The notes beneath the pieces are model-generated. The model worked only from the letters and a program-made list of their open reading frames with translations. It did not search any database and was not told the DNA's origin. Shown here one piece after another: positions 35,330-44,384 of a stretch of DNA of 64,000 nt. The stretch is from Salinadaptatus halalkaliphilus (GTDB lineage Archaea; Halobacteriota; Halobacteria; Halobacteriales; Natrialbaceae). The stretch spans positions 62,001 to 126,000 of the forward strand of contig NZ_RBZW01000003.1 of assembly GCF_006543045.1 (NCBI RefSeq), in the 5' to 3' direction. Both the position numbers and the translations under genes were made by a program. The number at the start of each line of letters is the position of its first letter. Within the stretch, counting starts at the first letter, position 1.

Positions 35330-36766
35330 ATGACCCAACCGCTGACGCGCTTGACCGCCGCCGCTCTCGCGCGACGGATCCGGGACGGGGAGCACTCGCC
35401 GACGGCCGTTACCGAAACGTTTCTCGAGCGGATCCACGAGCGAAACGACCGGACGAACGCCTTCGTTACCGTCACCGAGGAGTACGCTCGCGAGCGGGCC
35501 GAGGCGGCCGAACGTGCGCTCGCGGACGGCGAGGTACTCGGCCCGCTACACGGCGTTCCCGTCGCGATCAAAGATCTGGACGACGTCGCGGGCTGTCGGA
35601 CGACGTCCGGATCGCTGCTGTTCGAGGACCGAATCGCCGACGACCACTCGCCGTTCGTCGCCCGACTCGAGGCGGCTGGTGCGATCGTGGTCGGCAAGAC
35701 CAACACGCCCGAGTTCGGCCTGGGGACGACGACGGACAACCGCGTCGCCGGACCGACGGGAACGCCGTTCGATCCCGACCGCGTCTCGGGGGGCTCCTCG
35801 GGGGGTGCCGCGGCGGCGCTCGGCGACATGCTGGTGCCGCTGGCGCCAGGATCGGACGCCGGCGGCTCGATTCGCATTCCGGCGAGTCTCTGTGGCGTGT
35901 ACGGGTTGAAACCGACCTACGGACTGATTCCGAACGTGAGCCGGCCCAACGGGTTCGCCAGCCATACGCCGTTTTCGCACAAGGGACCGATGGCCCGGTC
36001 AGTCGAAGACGCGGCGCTCGCGCTGGACGTGATGGCTGGTCCCCACCCGCGCGATCCGTTCTCGGTGCCGGCACAGGAGTCCTACCGCGAGGCCGTCTCC
36101 CGGCCGATCGACGAGCTAAAAATCGCCTACAGTCCGGACATGGGTATCTATCCCGTCGAGCCCGCGGTTCGCGACGTGCTCGACGACGCGATTGCGGCGT
36201 TCGAACGGGCCGGCGCGACCGTCGACACGGTCGACCCCGAACTCGGTCACGACCAGACCGAGATCATGGATGCCTTCTACACGATGGCGACCGTCCGCTG
36301 GCAGTCGCTGTTCGACGAACTGGAGGATCAGGGATTCGACCCGCGCGGAAGCGACCGCGACCGGCTCCGGCCGTATCTCGTCGACCTCATCCTCGAGGCC
36401 GAGACGCCGACGACGCCGGAGGCCAAGCGCGCAGACGTGGTTCGAACGAACGTCTTCGACGGCTTGCAGGACCTCTTTGCGGAGTACGATCTTCTGGCGA
36501 CCGCGACACTGGCCACGACGGCGTTTCCCCACGGCGAAGAACCCGAAACGATCGACGGCACCGAGATCGAACCGCTGCGAGGCTGGGTGCTCACCCAGCC
36601 CTATAACCTCACCGGCCATCCCGCGGCCTCGATTCCGGCCGGACTCAGCGACGGACTGCCCGTCGGGCTTCAGCTCGCCGGACAGCGACACGCCGACGAT
36701 GCCGTCATCGCCGCCAGTGGGGCCTTCGAGCGCCAGCGGCCGTGGGACGACGACTACCCCACCTAA
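35330..36766 (+). CDS. Amidase (amidase-signature family)
   Basis: A 478-aa amide hydrolase with the Ser-cisSer-Lys triad: Lys81 in VAIKDLDDVAG, the Ser pair in GGSSGG (about 154-159), and nucleophile Ser179 in PGSDAGGSIRIPASLCG. It resembles GatA, but a GatB/GatC neighbour is absent and the C-terminal half (FYTMATVRWQSLFDELEDQG) is that of general amidases. The ligand amide is unknown. It is followed after about 60 nt by the rpa3 promoter. Confidence 0.9.
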   Translation: MTQPLTRLTAAALARRIRDGEHSPTAVTETFLERIHERNDRTNAFVTVTEEYARERAEAAERALADGEVLGPLHGVPVAIKDLDDVAGCRTTSGSLLFEDRIADDHSPFVARLEAAGAIVVGKTNTPEFGLGTTTDNRVAGPTGTPFDPDRVSGGSSGGAAAALGDMLVPLAPGSDAGGSIRIPASLCGVYGLKPTYGLIPNVSRPNGFASHTPFSHKGPMARSVEDAALALDVMAGPHPRDPFSVPAQESYREAVSRPIDELKIAYSPDMGIYPVEPAVRDVLDDAIAAFERAGATVDTVDPELGHDQTEIMDAFYTMATVRWQSLFDELEDQGFDPRGSDRDRLRPYLVDLILEAETPTTPEAKRADVVRTNVFDGLQDLFAEYDLLATATLATTAFPHGEEPETIDGTEIEPLRGWVLTQPYNLTGHPAASIPAGLSDGLPVGLQLAGQRHADDAVIAASGAFERQRPWDDDYPT

Positions 36767-36827
36767 CTCACTGATCACTTTCACTCCGGTGGCGGTATTT
36801 TAAATACTATCGGGCGCGAACAGGCGT

Positions 36828-36860
36828 ATGCCTCCCACTGAAAGCAAAGAGGAGGCGTGA
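36828..36860 (+). CDS. Putative leaderless 10-codon upstream ORF in the rpa3 leader
   Basis: A TATA box TTTAAATA (36798-36805) is centred about 26 nt before an ATG at 36828, the distance at which haloarchaeal transcripts start. That ATG opens a 10-codon frame (MPPTESKEEA) ending with TGA at 36858-36860. The rpa3 ATG follows at 36865, 4 nt later. The sequence GGAGG (36851-36855) inside the small frame lies 9 nt before the rpa3 ATG and would be its Shine-Dalgarno site. Ribosomes finishing the small frame could therefore affect rpa3 initiation (inference). Nothing shows that the peptide itself has a function. Confidence 0.45.
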   Translation: MPPTESKEEA

Positions 36861-36864
36861 GACA

Positions 36865-37794
36865 ATGAGCGACGTACGACAGCACGCAGACGACATTCAC
36901 GAGCAGTTTTCGGACCACCTCGAGCTCTCGCTCGAGGACGTCGAGGAGCGCCTGACGACGCTCGTCGACGAGTATAAAGTACCCATCGACGAAGCCAGAC
37001 GAAGCGTTACCAACCACTACCTGGAGGAGGCTGGCTTGGAGCGCGACGACATCTCCCAGGGCGGCAGCGAGGCCGCCAATATCGAGGACGTCGACGAACC
37101 CGAGCAGTGGATCGACATCACCGCGAAGGTCATCGAACTCTGGGACCCCCGTAGCGACTCCGTCGCCCAGGTCGGCCTGCTGGGCGATCCGACGGGGACG
37201 ATCAAGTTCACCAAGTGGGCCAAATCCGACCTCCCCGCACTCGAGGAAGGCGGCGTCTACGATCTTCGTAACGTCGTCACCGACGAGTATCAGGGCCGGT
37301 ACTCGGTCAAACTCAACTCGACCACGGTCGTCGAGGAACGCGACGAAGAGCTCGAAGTCGGCGACGACACCAGCGAGGTCGAAGGCGCACTCGTCGACAT
37401 GCAACGGGGCAGCGGACTCATCAAGCGCTGTCCGAAGGAAGACTGTACGCGCGTCCTCCAGAACGGCCGCTGTAACGAACACGGCGAGGTCGAAGGCGAG
37501 TTCGACCTCCGGATCAAGGCCGTCGTCGACGACGGTATCGACGCCCACGAGGTCATCTTCGACAAGGACGCCACCGAGGATCTGACCGGACTCAGCCTCG
37601 AGGAGGCAAAGGAGATGGCGATGGACGCACTCGATACGACCATCGTCGCCGACGAGATCATGGACGATATCGTCGGCACCTACTACCGCATCGAAGGACC
37701 GACCTTCGGCCGCTACGTGCTGGCCGACGAGGTCGCCGAACTCGACGGGCCGGCCGATGCAGAACAACTGCTGATCAGAGCGAGGTCGATGTGA
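36865..37794 (+). CDS. rpa3: Replication protein A, single-strand DNA-binding subunit (Rpa3 type)
   Basis: A 309-aa archaeal RPA that coats single-stranded DNA in replication and repair. The N-terminal helical region (about 1-65) is followed by an OB fold (about 75-155: ITAKVIELWDPRSDSVAQVG, TIKFTKWAKSDLPALEEGGVY). A zinc-finger-containing OB fold comes next, with CPKEDCTRVLQNGRCNEHG near residue 191. The C-terminus (YYRIEGPTFGRYVLADEV) is the Rpa3-specific end. Pairing with the RPA-associated protein gene one nucleotide later is the arrangement known for haloarchaeal rpa3-rpap3. Unusually for this window it has a plausible Shine-Dalgarno site and a leader with a small upstream frame. Confidence 0.9.
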   Translation: MSDVRQHADDIHEQFSDHLELSLEDVEERLTTLVDEYKVPIDEARRSVTNHYLEEAGLERDDISQGGSEAANIEDVDEPEQWIDITAKVIELWDPRSDSVAQVGLLGDPTGTIKFTKWAKSDLPALEEGGVYDLRNVVTDEYQGRYSVKLNSTTVVEERDEELEVGDDTSEVEGALVDMQRGSGLIKRCPKEDCTRVLQNGRCNEHGEVEGEFDLRIKAVVDDGIDAHEVIFDKDATEDLTGLSLEEAKEMAMDALDTTIVADEIMDDIVGTYYRIEGPTFGRYVLADEVAELDGPADAEQLLIRARSM

Positions 37795-37795
37795 G

Positions 37796-38431
37796 ATGAG
37801 TCAGACAGAACTCACCCGCGAAGTCGCCCGTCGCGTCTTCGCCTCGGAATTCAACGATTCGACGTACACGTTCAAAGAGAGCGACGACGAGCGCGCGCCA
37901 AACTACGCCCTCCTGCCGACGGGCGACCGCGCCAACCGTGTCTTCATCGCCGGCACCCTCACCGAGACCGAGGACGTCGGCGACGACAGCGAGTACTGGC
38001 GTGGCCGCGTCGTCGATCCGACCGGCACGTTCTTCGTCTACGCCGGCCAGTACCAGCCCGAAGCTGCTGCCGTACTTCGCGATACGGAGCCACCTGCGTA
38101 CGTCGCAATCGTCGGGAAACCCCGTACCTACGAGACCGACGACGGCACCGTCAACGTCTCCGTCCGACCCGAATCGATCGCGGTCGTCGACGCCGCCACC
38201 CGCGACCGCTGGGTCGTCGAGTGTGCCGAACGAACCCTCGATCGCATCGAGGCATTCGAAGAGTGGGAAGCCGAGCAAGAGGCGCCCGAAAGCGGTTCGA
38301 CTGCACCCACCAACGAGTACGCTCAGATGGCCCACGAGCGCTACGACTCACCCGTCATCAACTACCGCAACGACGTAATCGCTGCCCTCGAGCAACTCGA
38401 AGAGACGGACGACGTCGAAGCGACGGCGTAA
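37796..38431 (+). CDS. rpap3: RPA-associated protein (Rpap3 type, COG3390)
   Basis: A 211-aa OB-fold protein that works with Rpa3. It begins MSQTELTREVARRVFASEFN, followed by the OB core (RVFIAGTLTETEDVG, WRGRVVDPTGTFFVYAGQYQ, YVAIVGKPRTYETDDGTVNV). The C-terminal helical tail is acidic. Only one base separates it from the rpa3 stop, so the pair is co-transcribed and coupled. In Haloferax the equivalent proteins interact specifically with their own RPA partner; the same is expected here. Confidence 0.88.
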   Translation: MSQTELTREVARRVFASEFNDSTYTFKESDDERAPNYALLPTGDRANRVFIAGTLTETEDVGDDSEYWRGRVVDPTGTFFVYAGQYQPEAAAVLRDTEPPAYVAIVGKPRTYETDDGTVNVSVRPESIAVVDAATRDRWVVECAERTLDRIEAFEEWEAEQEAPESGSTAPTNEYAQMAHERYDSPVINYRNDVIAALEQLEETDDVEATA

Positions 38432-38987
38432 TCGCCCCTCGACACACCACCGAACCATTTTTGCCGGCGTCTCCAGTGTTCCGTCGAACCTCATCCGGGA
38501 AGGCTATCGTTCTAGCGGTGGTCCGATGTAAGTATCAAAACGATATTGAGACAGGATATGATACCCATCCATCATATGATTAAAAATAAATAATTGTGTA
38601 TCGGAGGGTATACATATGTTGACGATTTAGGTATATAATGTCACTTCGCGGAGCCGACGATAGTCGACCGAGCTATCGACGTGTACTACGGACCAACTGC
38701 AACGATTTGCGGATCCAACACACTGACGGCTACGTCACGGTAGCTCTTGGGGGTCACTCTGAGATACGCATGCCGACTGTGTATTTTGTATATCGAGTCA
38801 GTGGGAGACACAGATGGTCGCTGGACGATGTTCGTACTCGTCAGTGGGATTTCAGGTTCTGGAGAAGCCATACGTCGTTCTCACTGTCGCTTTCGGTTCG
38901 TCCGACCGTTGCCGATACCGGCCCGAAAGAAATAGTAATATATCACATACACAATATTATCAAATAGTGTAATAGATATATTTACTA
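38432..38987. other. AT-rich intergenic region (556 bp)
   Basis: Between rpap3 and the convergent IclR gene. GC drops sharply, especially 38515-38640 and 38930-38987. A T-run (CCATTTTTGCC, about 38456) could end the rpa3 operon transcript. A 109-codon open frame (38638-38967) is not acidic, has no recognisable family and no clear promoter, so I do not call it. The low GC could mark foreign DNA or simply long UTRs. Confidence 0.4.
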
Positions 38988-39752
38988 TCAGTATTTATAA
39001 GTGAGTTCGATCCGGTTTACCGTTTCGAACAGCGAGTCGAGCAACGATGCTTGCACGTCGGGTTTCGACAGTCGATAGGCCGGTCCAGAGATACAGACAG
39101 CGCCGAAGACTCGTTCGTCGAGGACGATCGGGACGCTGAGTGCGTAAATACCATCGGCCGTCTCCTCGTCGTTTGTCGCGTACCCCTGCTCGCGGATCGT
39201 CACCAGTTCTCGCTCGAGTTCTGCCCTCGAGGTGATCGTATTGTCCGTTTCTGCGGGGAGTCCGTGTCGCGCGATAATTTCGTCGACGGTCTCGTCGGGG
39301 AGATGAGCGAGGATCGTCTTTCCGGAGGACGTACAGTGCAGATACGTCCGCCAGCCGACGCGAGCGACCTTATAATCGTCGCCACCGTCGAGGTTTGCTG
39401 CATCGACGACGACGGCCCTGCCGTGGTCCTCAGTGTACAGCCAGACCGGCTCGTCGATTGTTTCCGCGAGCGCTCGAATTTCTTTGGTGGCGACATCGAA
39501 CACCGTCCGTTCGTTTCGCGCGCGAATCCCGTGATCGAACCACTTGAGGCTGAGACGGTACCGGCCCTCGTCGTTGATCAGGTAGCCGAGCGACTCGAGC
39601 GTCGAAAGGTGGCTGTGGATCGTACTCTTCGACCGATCCAGTTCCTCGGCCAGCTCGAGTACGCCGACGGTTCCGCGGTCTGCCACGACATCGACGATCT
39701 CGAACGTCGTCTTCGTTGCTTTGATCGGCCGATTCGGCGTGTGATCGCTCAT
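38988..39752 (-). CDS. IclR family transcriptional regulator
   Basis: A 254-aa repressor/activator. The N-terminal winged helix (TFEIVDVVADRGTVGVLELA, DRSKSTIHSHLSTLESLGYL) is followed by the effector domain with TYLHCTSSGKTILAHLPDE and YATNDEETADGIYALSVPI, both classic IclR segments. An AT-rich TATA (about 39781-39788) lies just before the longest possible start (39779). Leaderless spacing therefore favours the ATG at 39752 (MSDHTPNRPIKATKT). It is divergent from the acyl-CoA dehydrogenase/CoA-ligase pair, which it probably controls in answer to a carboxylic acid (inference). Confidence 0.88.
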   Translation of the reverse strand: MSDHTPNRPIKATKTTFEIVDVVADRGTVGVLELAEELDRSKSTIHSHLSTLESLGYLINDEGRYRLSLKWFDHGIRARNERTVFDVATKEIRALAETIDEPVWLYTEDHGRAVVVDAANLDGGDDYKVARVGWRTYLHCTSSGKTILAHLPDETVDEIIARHGLPAETDNTITSRAELERELVTIREQGYATNDEETADGIYALSVPIVLDERVFGAVCISGPAYRLSKPDVQASLLDSLFETVNRIELTYKY

Positions 39753-39779
39753 CACACCCATCGTTTCGCACTCGTCCAT

Positions 39780-40358
39780 TTAATTATTCCCACCACCGGT
39801 GTGGGACCACTCGATCACATTCGACAACGACGAATGGCAGCGACCGTGCGACGGGCCGTACGCTTGCGTATACAGGCATACATACGTAAACGCCCGCGGA
39901 GTACCCGAGTGGTGGTCGCACGCAGCCACGCTTCTCGTATCGGTTCGTTGGAGCCGCGAGTTGACCTACTGATACTGTTGGACAGAACTATTCAACGATC
40001 GGTCGCAGTACTGCGGCCGCCACCGTAAGGACGGCCGCGAATTCGCGACCGACGTTTCACTGACTTCTGTCCGACAGTATGAGACACGACGCCGAGTATC
40101 TGACGTTTGGCGGGCGTTCGGCGGGTTGTGGGACCGATCGTCCACGTTTGGTATCATCGAACGGCTCGCGAGATCCCGCATCTCGCAGTCGCCGGCTCGA
40201 TGGCGACGACTCGTGACCGTCACGACGAAGCGACTACGCCCGGACGGCCGTCGTGATCATGTCGTGAAGCCGGGGGAATACGTTCGCGACTATCGAATCT
40301 CGCTAGTGGGTGGCCGAACCAAACGTATACGGTCGTTCCGCATGACAGGTACGTAGCC
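39780..40358. promoter_or_regulatory. Divergent intergenic region, 579 bp
   Basis: The region lies between the IclR gene and the acyl-CoA dehydrogenase gene. Apart from palindrome C (39970-40082) I see no gene. CCACCGGTGTGG (about 39791-39802) is an imperfect inverted repeat (only the central ACCGGT is a perfect palindrome) next to the IclR promoter and could be its own operator. Confidence 0.35.
39970..40082. repeat. Palindromic element C (113 bp)
   Basis: The left end is TGATACTGTTGGACAGAA; the right end, inverted, is TCATACTGTCGGACAGAA. Inner arms match again around CGGTCGC and GCGGCCG near the centre. The ends keep the TGATAC/TCATAC asymmetry of elements A and B but continue with CTGTYGGACAG. 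A second, interrupted copy is at 47221-47377. No coding content. Confidence 0.7.
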
Positions 40359-41504
40359 ATGTCAACACCGACGCTTACCGACGAGCAGCAAATGATCGTC
40401 GACGCCGTCACGGAACTCGCCGAAACCGAGTTCGCCGATACCGCGTTTACCTGGGAGGGTGACTTTCCGTGGGAGAACCTGCAACTACTCGCCGACCGCG
40501 GATTTTTAGGGATCAACTTTCCGACGGCGTACGGCGGCGGTGGGTTGTCCGAGTTCGAGGCGATGTTGCTCGTCGAGTCGATCGGCCGCGTCTGTCCCGA
40601 TACGGCGATGGCGGTGATGTCGACGCACTTCGTCGCCCCGCGGGCGATCTACATGTTCGGCAGCGAGGCGGCCAAGTCCCGGTACCTCCCGCCGGTGATC
40701 GAGGGCGACGAACAGATCGCGATCGCCATCTCGGAACCGCAGGCGGGATCGGACGTCGCCGCGATGACCACCACGGCTGAGGCAGAGGGCGACGGCTACG
40801 TGCTCGACGGCGAGAAGACCTGGGTGACTGATGTCCCTTACTGTACGGCGGCGGTCACCTGGGTCCAGTTCGAGGACGGACTCGGCACGGTCGTCGTCGA
40901 TTTCGACGATCCGGGCGTCGAAATCGCCGAGCACCACACCAACATGGCCGGGAAGACACAGACCCAGTACTACCTGAACGACGTTCGGATCGACGAAGAC
41001 GATGTCCTCGTCCGCGGTCGATCGGCGTTCAAAGAGCAACTCAACGCGCTCAACTGGGAACGCGTCGGCGGTGCCGTCCTCGCAAATTCGACGGCCCTGT
41101 GTGCCTTCGAACGCACGCTCGAGTACGCCCAAGACCGAACCCAGTTCGACCAGCCGATCGGCGAGTTCCAGGGAATCCAGTGGAAACTCGCCGATATGGC
41201 CACGCAGATCGAGGCCTCGAGGGCGCTCACCTATCGGACAGCACAGCGAGCGCTGGCGAACGATCGGGTGCCGGATCGACTCGACACCTCCCTGGCGAAG
41301 CTGTTCGCCGCAGAGATGGTCGACGACATCGTCGACGAGGCCCTCCAGATCCACGGTGCGAACGGGTTTCAGCAAGGCCATCCGATCGAGTACCTGTACC
41401 GGCGGGCGCGTGCGCGCCGGATCGCCGGTGGCACAGCCGAAATCCAGCGAAACACTATTGCCGAGACGATCACGGACGATCGATTCGACGGACTCGCCCA
41501 GTGA
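40359..41504 (+). CDS. Acyl-CoA dehydrogenase
   Basis: A 381-aa flavoenzyme oxidising an acyl-CoA at C2-C3. FAD and substrate segments: ISEPQAGSDVAAM (about residue 126), TWVTDVPYC, and DRTQFDQPIGEFQGIQWKLA. The C-terminal flavin motif is QIHGANGFQQGHPIEYLYRRARARRI, followed by GGTAEIQRNTIAETI. Lengths and motifs are those of short/branched-chain ACADs; the acyl group is not determined. The CoA-ligase gene follows 170 nt later on the same strand, pointing to activation and first oxidation of one carboxylic acid. Confidence 0.92.
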   Translation: MSTPTLTDEQQMIVDAVTELAETEFADTAFTWEGDFPWENLQLLADRGFLGINFPTAYGGGGLSEFEAMLLVESIGRVCPDTAMAVMSTHFVAPRAIYMFGSEAAKSRYLPPVIEGDEQIAIAISEPQAGSDVAAMTTTAEAEGDGYVLDGEKTWVTDVPYCTAAVTWVQFEDGLGTVVVDFDDPGVEIAEHHTNMAGKTQTQYYLNDVRIDEDDVLVRGRSAFKEQLNALNWERVGGAVLANSTALCAFERTLEYAQDRTQFDQPIGEFQGIQWKLADMATQIEASRALTYRTAQRALANDRVPDRLDTSLAKLFAAEMVDDIVDEALQIHGANGFQQGHPIEYLYRRARARRIAGGTAEIQRNTIAETITDDRFDGLAQ

Positions 41505-41676
41505 CGCCCGGCAGGCCGATGACGCCCGCACCGAGCCCCGTATAACACGGCTCCACACTGCTGTCCGGGAACGATCTCCCGTTCCGATGCGAGCCTCTTT
41601 CGCCGCGAAAGAGTGTTTCGACACCTGTACTGACACGACGGCAAACACTAAGTGACGGTATCGCCCATCAGTCTCT

Positions 41677-43320
41677 ATGGGTTCAAAAGCGATTGCTACC
41701 GCCCTCGAGCGCTATGAAGCGCTGTACGGCGACCGCCGCGAGGAGTGGATCGATGCGGATTACTGGCCGAACACCACGTTTCCGGAACGGGCGTTCGAGA
41801 CGATCGCGGATTACCCCGAGAAACGAGCGATCGGGCCCAATCGAACGGAAACGTTCGCGTCGCTCGGTGACGAGGCCAGACGCGTCGCGGCAGGACTCGA
41901 GGCGCGCGGGTTCGGGCCGGGCGACATCATCGCGTACTCGCTTCCCAACTGGGTGACCACGAGCGCCGTCTACCTCGCTATCGCCTCGATCGGTGCGATC
42001 GCGGCGCCGATCGTTCCGATCTATCGCCACCGCGAGTTCGAATTCATCCTGAACGACGTCGAGGCGTCGGCGATCGTCGTGCCGGACGTGTACGACGGCT
42101 TCGCCTATCCACAGATGATCGACGACATCGCCGACGACGTGCCGTCGCTCGAGGAGACGATCGTGGTCGGCGACGCGCCCGCGAACTGCGTCGCCTACGA
42201 CGACCTCGCCGCCAGCGAGCCGACGGAAATCGACCCCGATATCTCGCCCGACGATCCCTACGTGATCATGTACACCAGCGGGACGACCGGCGATCCGAAG
42301 GGCGTCGTCCACACCCACAACACGCTCGGCGCCGACGAGATTTTGATGATCGATCGGCTCGAGTACACCCCGGAGACGAAACCGTTCCACGCGTCGCCGG
42401 TCACGCACAACACTGGCGTCGTCAACGCACTGGAGATGCCGTTTCTGGTCGGTATGGAGTTCGTCTTGATGGACGAGTGGGATCCCGGGGAGGCTATCGA
42501 GATCATTCGCGAGGAGGAATGTACTCGAACGGCCGGCGCGACGCCGTTCCTACAGGGACTGATGAAGGAAGCACCCGAGGACTGGGATAGCCCGCTCGAG
42601 GTCGTCGCCTGTGGCGGTGCCTACGTCTCGCCGGAACTCGTCCGCGAAGCGCGGTCGAAACTCGACTGTCGCGTCTATCGGGTCTACGGACTGACGGAGT
42701 ATCCGGGAATGACCAAGACGCCGCTCACTGCACCCCCTGCAAAGTGCGCCGAGACGGACGGCAAGCTCCAACGCGGAACGACGGTGAAGATTACGGACGT
42801 GCACACGGACGAGGAACGGCCGATCGGTGAGGAGGGAGAAATCCTCGTTTCCGGCCCGAACCTGATGGTCGGCTACCTAAACGAGGACCACAACGAGGCG
42901 GCGTTCGACGGCAAGTGGTTCGAGACGGGCGATATCGGTCGTCTCGACGAGGACGGTTACCTGACGATAACCGGGCGTAAAAAGGACGTCATCGTCCGTG
43001 GCGGCGAGAACATTCCGGTCAAAGAAGTCGAGGATGTCCTCTACGAGCATTCGGCCGTCGACGAGGTCGCTATCGTCGCGATGCCCGACGAGGCGATGCA
43101 GGAGAAGGGTTGTGCGTACGTTCGTCCCCATCCCGACGATTCCTTTTCGTTCGACGAGATGATTGCCCACCTCGAGTCCTACGACATGGCGACACAGAAG
43201 TATCCCGAGCGACTCGAGCTCGTCGAGACGTTCCCGCGGACGGGAAGCGGAAAGATTCAAAAAACGGATCTTCGGGAACGAATTGCTGACGAACTCGGTA
43301 TGGATCCGGTAACGCGTTGA
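41677..43320 (+). CDS. Acyl-CoA synthetase (AMP-binding, ANL family)
   Basis: A 547-aa enzyme that activates a carboxylic acid through an acyl-adenylate. The P-loop-like signature is YTSGTTGDPKGVVHTHN (about residues 199-215). Others are YRVYGLTEYPGMT (acyl-adenylate motif), TGDIGRLDEDGYLTITGRKK (hinge), GGENIPVKEVEDVLYEH, and catalytic lysine in RTGSGKIQKTDLR near the C-terminus. It resembles cyclohexanecarboxylate- and medium-chain-type CoA ligases rather than acetyl-CoA synthetase. It works with the dehydrogenase gene upstream under probable IclR control. Confidence 0.9.
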   Translation: MGSKAIATALERYEALYGDRREEWIDADYWPNTTFPERAFETIADYPEKRAIGPNRTETFASLGDEARRVAAGLEARGFGPGDIIAYSLPNWVTTSAVYLAIASIGAIAAPIVPIYRHREFEFILNDVEASAIVVPDVYDGFAYPQMIDDIADDVPSLEETIVVGDAPANCVAYDDLAASEPTEIDPDISPDDPYVIMYTSGTTGDPKGVVHTHNTLGADEILMIDRLEYTPETKPFHASPVTHNTGVVNALEMPFLVGMEFVLMDEWDPGEAIEIIREEECTRTAGATPFLQGLMKEAPEDWDSPLEVVACGGAYVSPELVREARSKLDCRVYRVYGLTEYPGMTKTPLTAPPAKCAETDGKLQRGTTVKITDVHTDEERPIGEEGEILVSGPNLMVGYLNEDHNEAAFDGKWFETGDIGRLDEDGYLTITGRKKDVIVRGGENIPVKEVEDVLYEHSAVDEVAIVAMPDEAMQEKGCAYVRPHPDDSFSFDEMIAHLESYDMATQKYPERLELVETFPRTGSGKIQKTDLRERIADELGMDPVTR

Positions 43321-43446
43321 CCACCACATCGCTACAGCGACTGAGTTTTTACCTCGCTACCGACCTACTGCTGCAAGTGGCACAGTCGTCAATCGCCATT
43401 CTCGAACAACGCGTTATAGGATTGATTACCACTATTCCACACAGAC

Positions 43447-43528
43447 ACATACGCTGGTCCATACACACACGCTGGTCCCACCGTTGTCGTGCGATCAGGT
43501 GTGCAGTGACATACAGCGATCACTATAG
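43447..43528. repeat. Half of a CTATAG-type palindrome plus 18-bp tandem repeat
   Basis: The block 43491-43528 (from GCGATCAGGTGTGCA to CACTATAG) closely matches one arm of element D at 47277-47362; the partner arm is missing. Just before it, ACGCTGGTCC occurs at 43451-43460 and 43469-43478, an 18-bp period. The rest of the 43321-43593 gap holds no gene. Confidence 0.5.
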
Positions 43529-43593
43529 TCGATGGCGATAACTATCTAATGCCAGCAGACTTATGAACCCGTTCGTGGACGAATCGTCCAACA

Positions 43594-43830
43594 ATGAGTG
43601 ACGGTGTCACAATTGAAATCATTACGACGATCGCGGCCCGCGAGGGTGTTGATCCAACCGAATTGCCACCGCTGTGGGATGCTGTCGACACCGAAGCGCT
43701 CAATCGCCTCTCTCAGTCGGCGGCCAGCAATTCCTCGCTTCACGTCCGGTTTTCGTATCAGGGCTACGATATCGTCGTGGACGGAACGGATTCAGTCGCG
43801 ATTACCCAATCCACACAACAAGTACAGTAG
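43594..43830 (+). CDS. HalOD1 output domain protein
   Basis: A 78-residue protein made of one HalOD1 domain: VTIEIITTIAAREGVDPTELPPLWDAVD at the start and HVRFSYQGYDIVVDGTDSVAI at the end. These domains are common in haloarchaea as single small proteins or as output modules of response regulators; what they bind is unknown. A TATA-like ACTTATGAA lies about 30 nt before the ATG, consistent with a leaderless transcript. Confidence 0.85.
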   Translation: MSDGVTIEIITTIAAREGVDPTELPPLWDAVDTEALNRLSQSAASNSSLHVRFSYQGYDIVVDGTDSVAITQSTQQVQ

Positions 43831-44384
43831 GGGCCGAGATTGGACGCCGACTCCTCGTTTTGCGTCTGTTCTCGAGCGGATGTAGCGACCGTGTGGAGCT
43901 CGCGGACGTACGTTACGGTTATAAAACATGTCTGATTCACATAGTAGTACGTTAACCAGATTATCCATAGTATCGTAAATTTATATTGGATATACTATAA
44001 TGTGTCTACGAAGACTATTGGAATCAGCAAATCTTGGCCGTTCCAGAGATTAGACGAATTCCGGGAGCAGGCCGAATATACTCGGTCCAACGATCAGATA
44101 CAAGTAGCTGACAGTATATCTAGTACCGTGTCGTCATTCTGGTCAAAGCCAGCATTTTGATTCGTACGGGGTAGATCTATTTTATTAATGCTGTATACAA
44201 TCCCAAATATAAACGTTTTTGAAGAGTTCCATCTGAAAAGTAGTCTGGCTACAGAAATATACATTTACTGGTAAAAATTAGATAGTGCTAACTAACTGGT
44301 ACTACCTCAAAACAGTTTTCGCCGAGCACTCCCGTTCGTCTCGACGTACAAGCGGTACGATAGCTATCGGATACGGATCCCGAG
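43831..44384. other. Low-GC intergenic region (554 bp)
   Basis: GC falls far below the window average between about 43915 and 44320. Several TATA-like runs are visible (GTTATAAAAC near 43918, TTTATATTGG near 43980, TTTTATTAATG near 44182). Only tiny frames occur (for example 16 codons from 43927 and 17 from 44000), without support. I see no RNA gene by eye. Confidence 0.35.

Noticed and set aside
35330-36766. Calling the amidase GatA
   Set aside because: No gatB or gatC nearby and the C-terminal half differs from GatA as I know it.
38638-38967. 109-codon frame in the AT-rich gap after rpap3
   Set aside because: Not acidic, no recognisable domain, no clear promoter at the start; likely chance.
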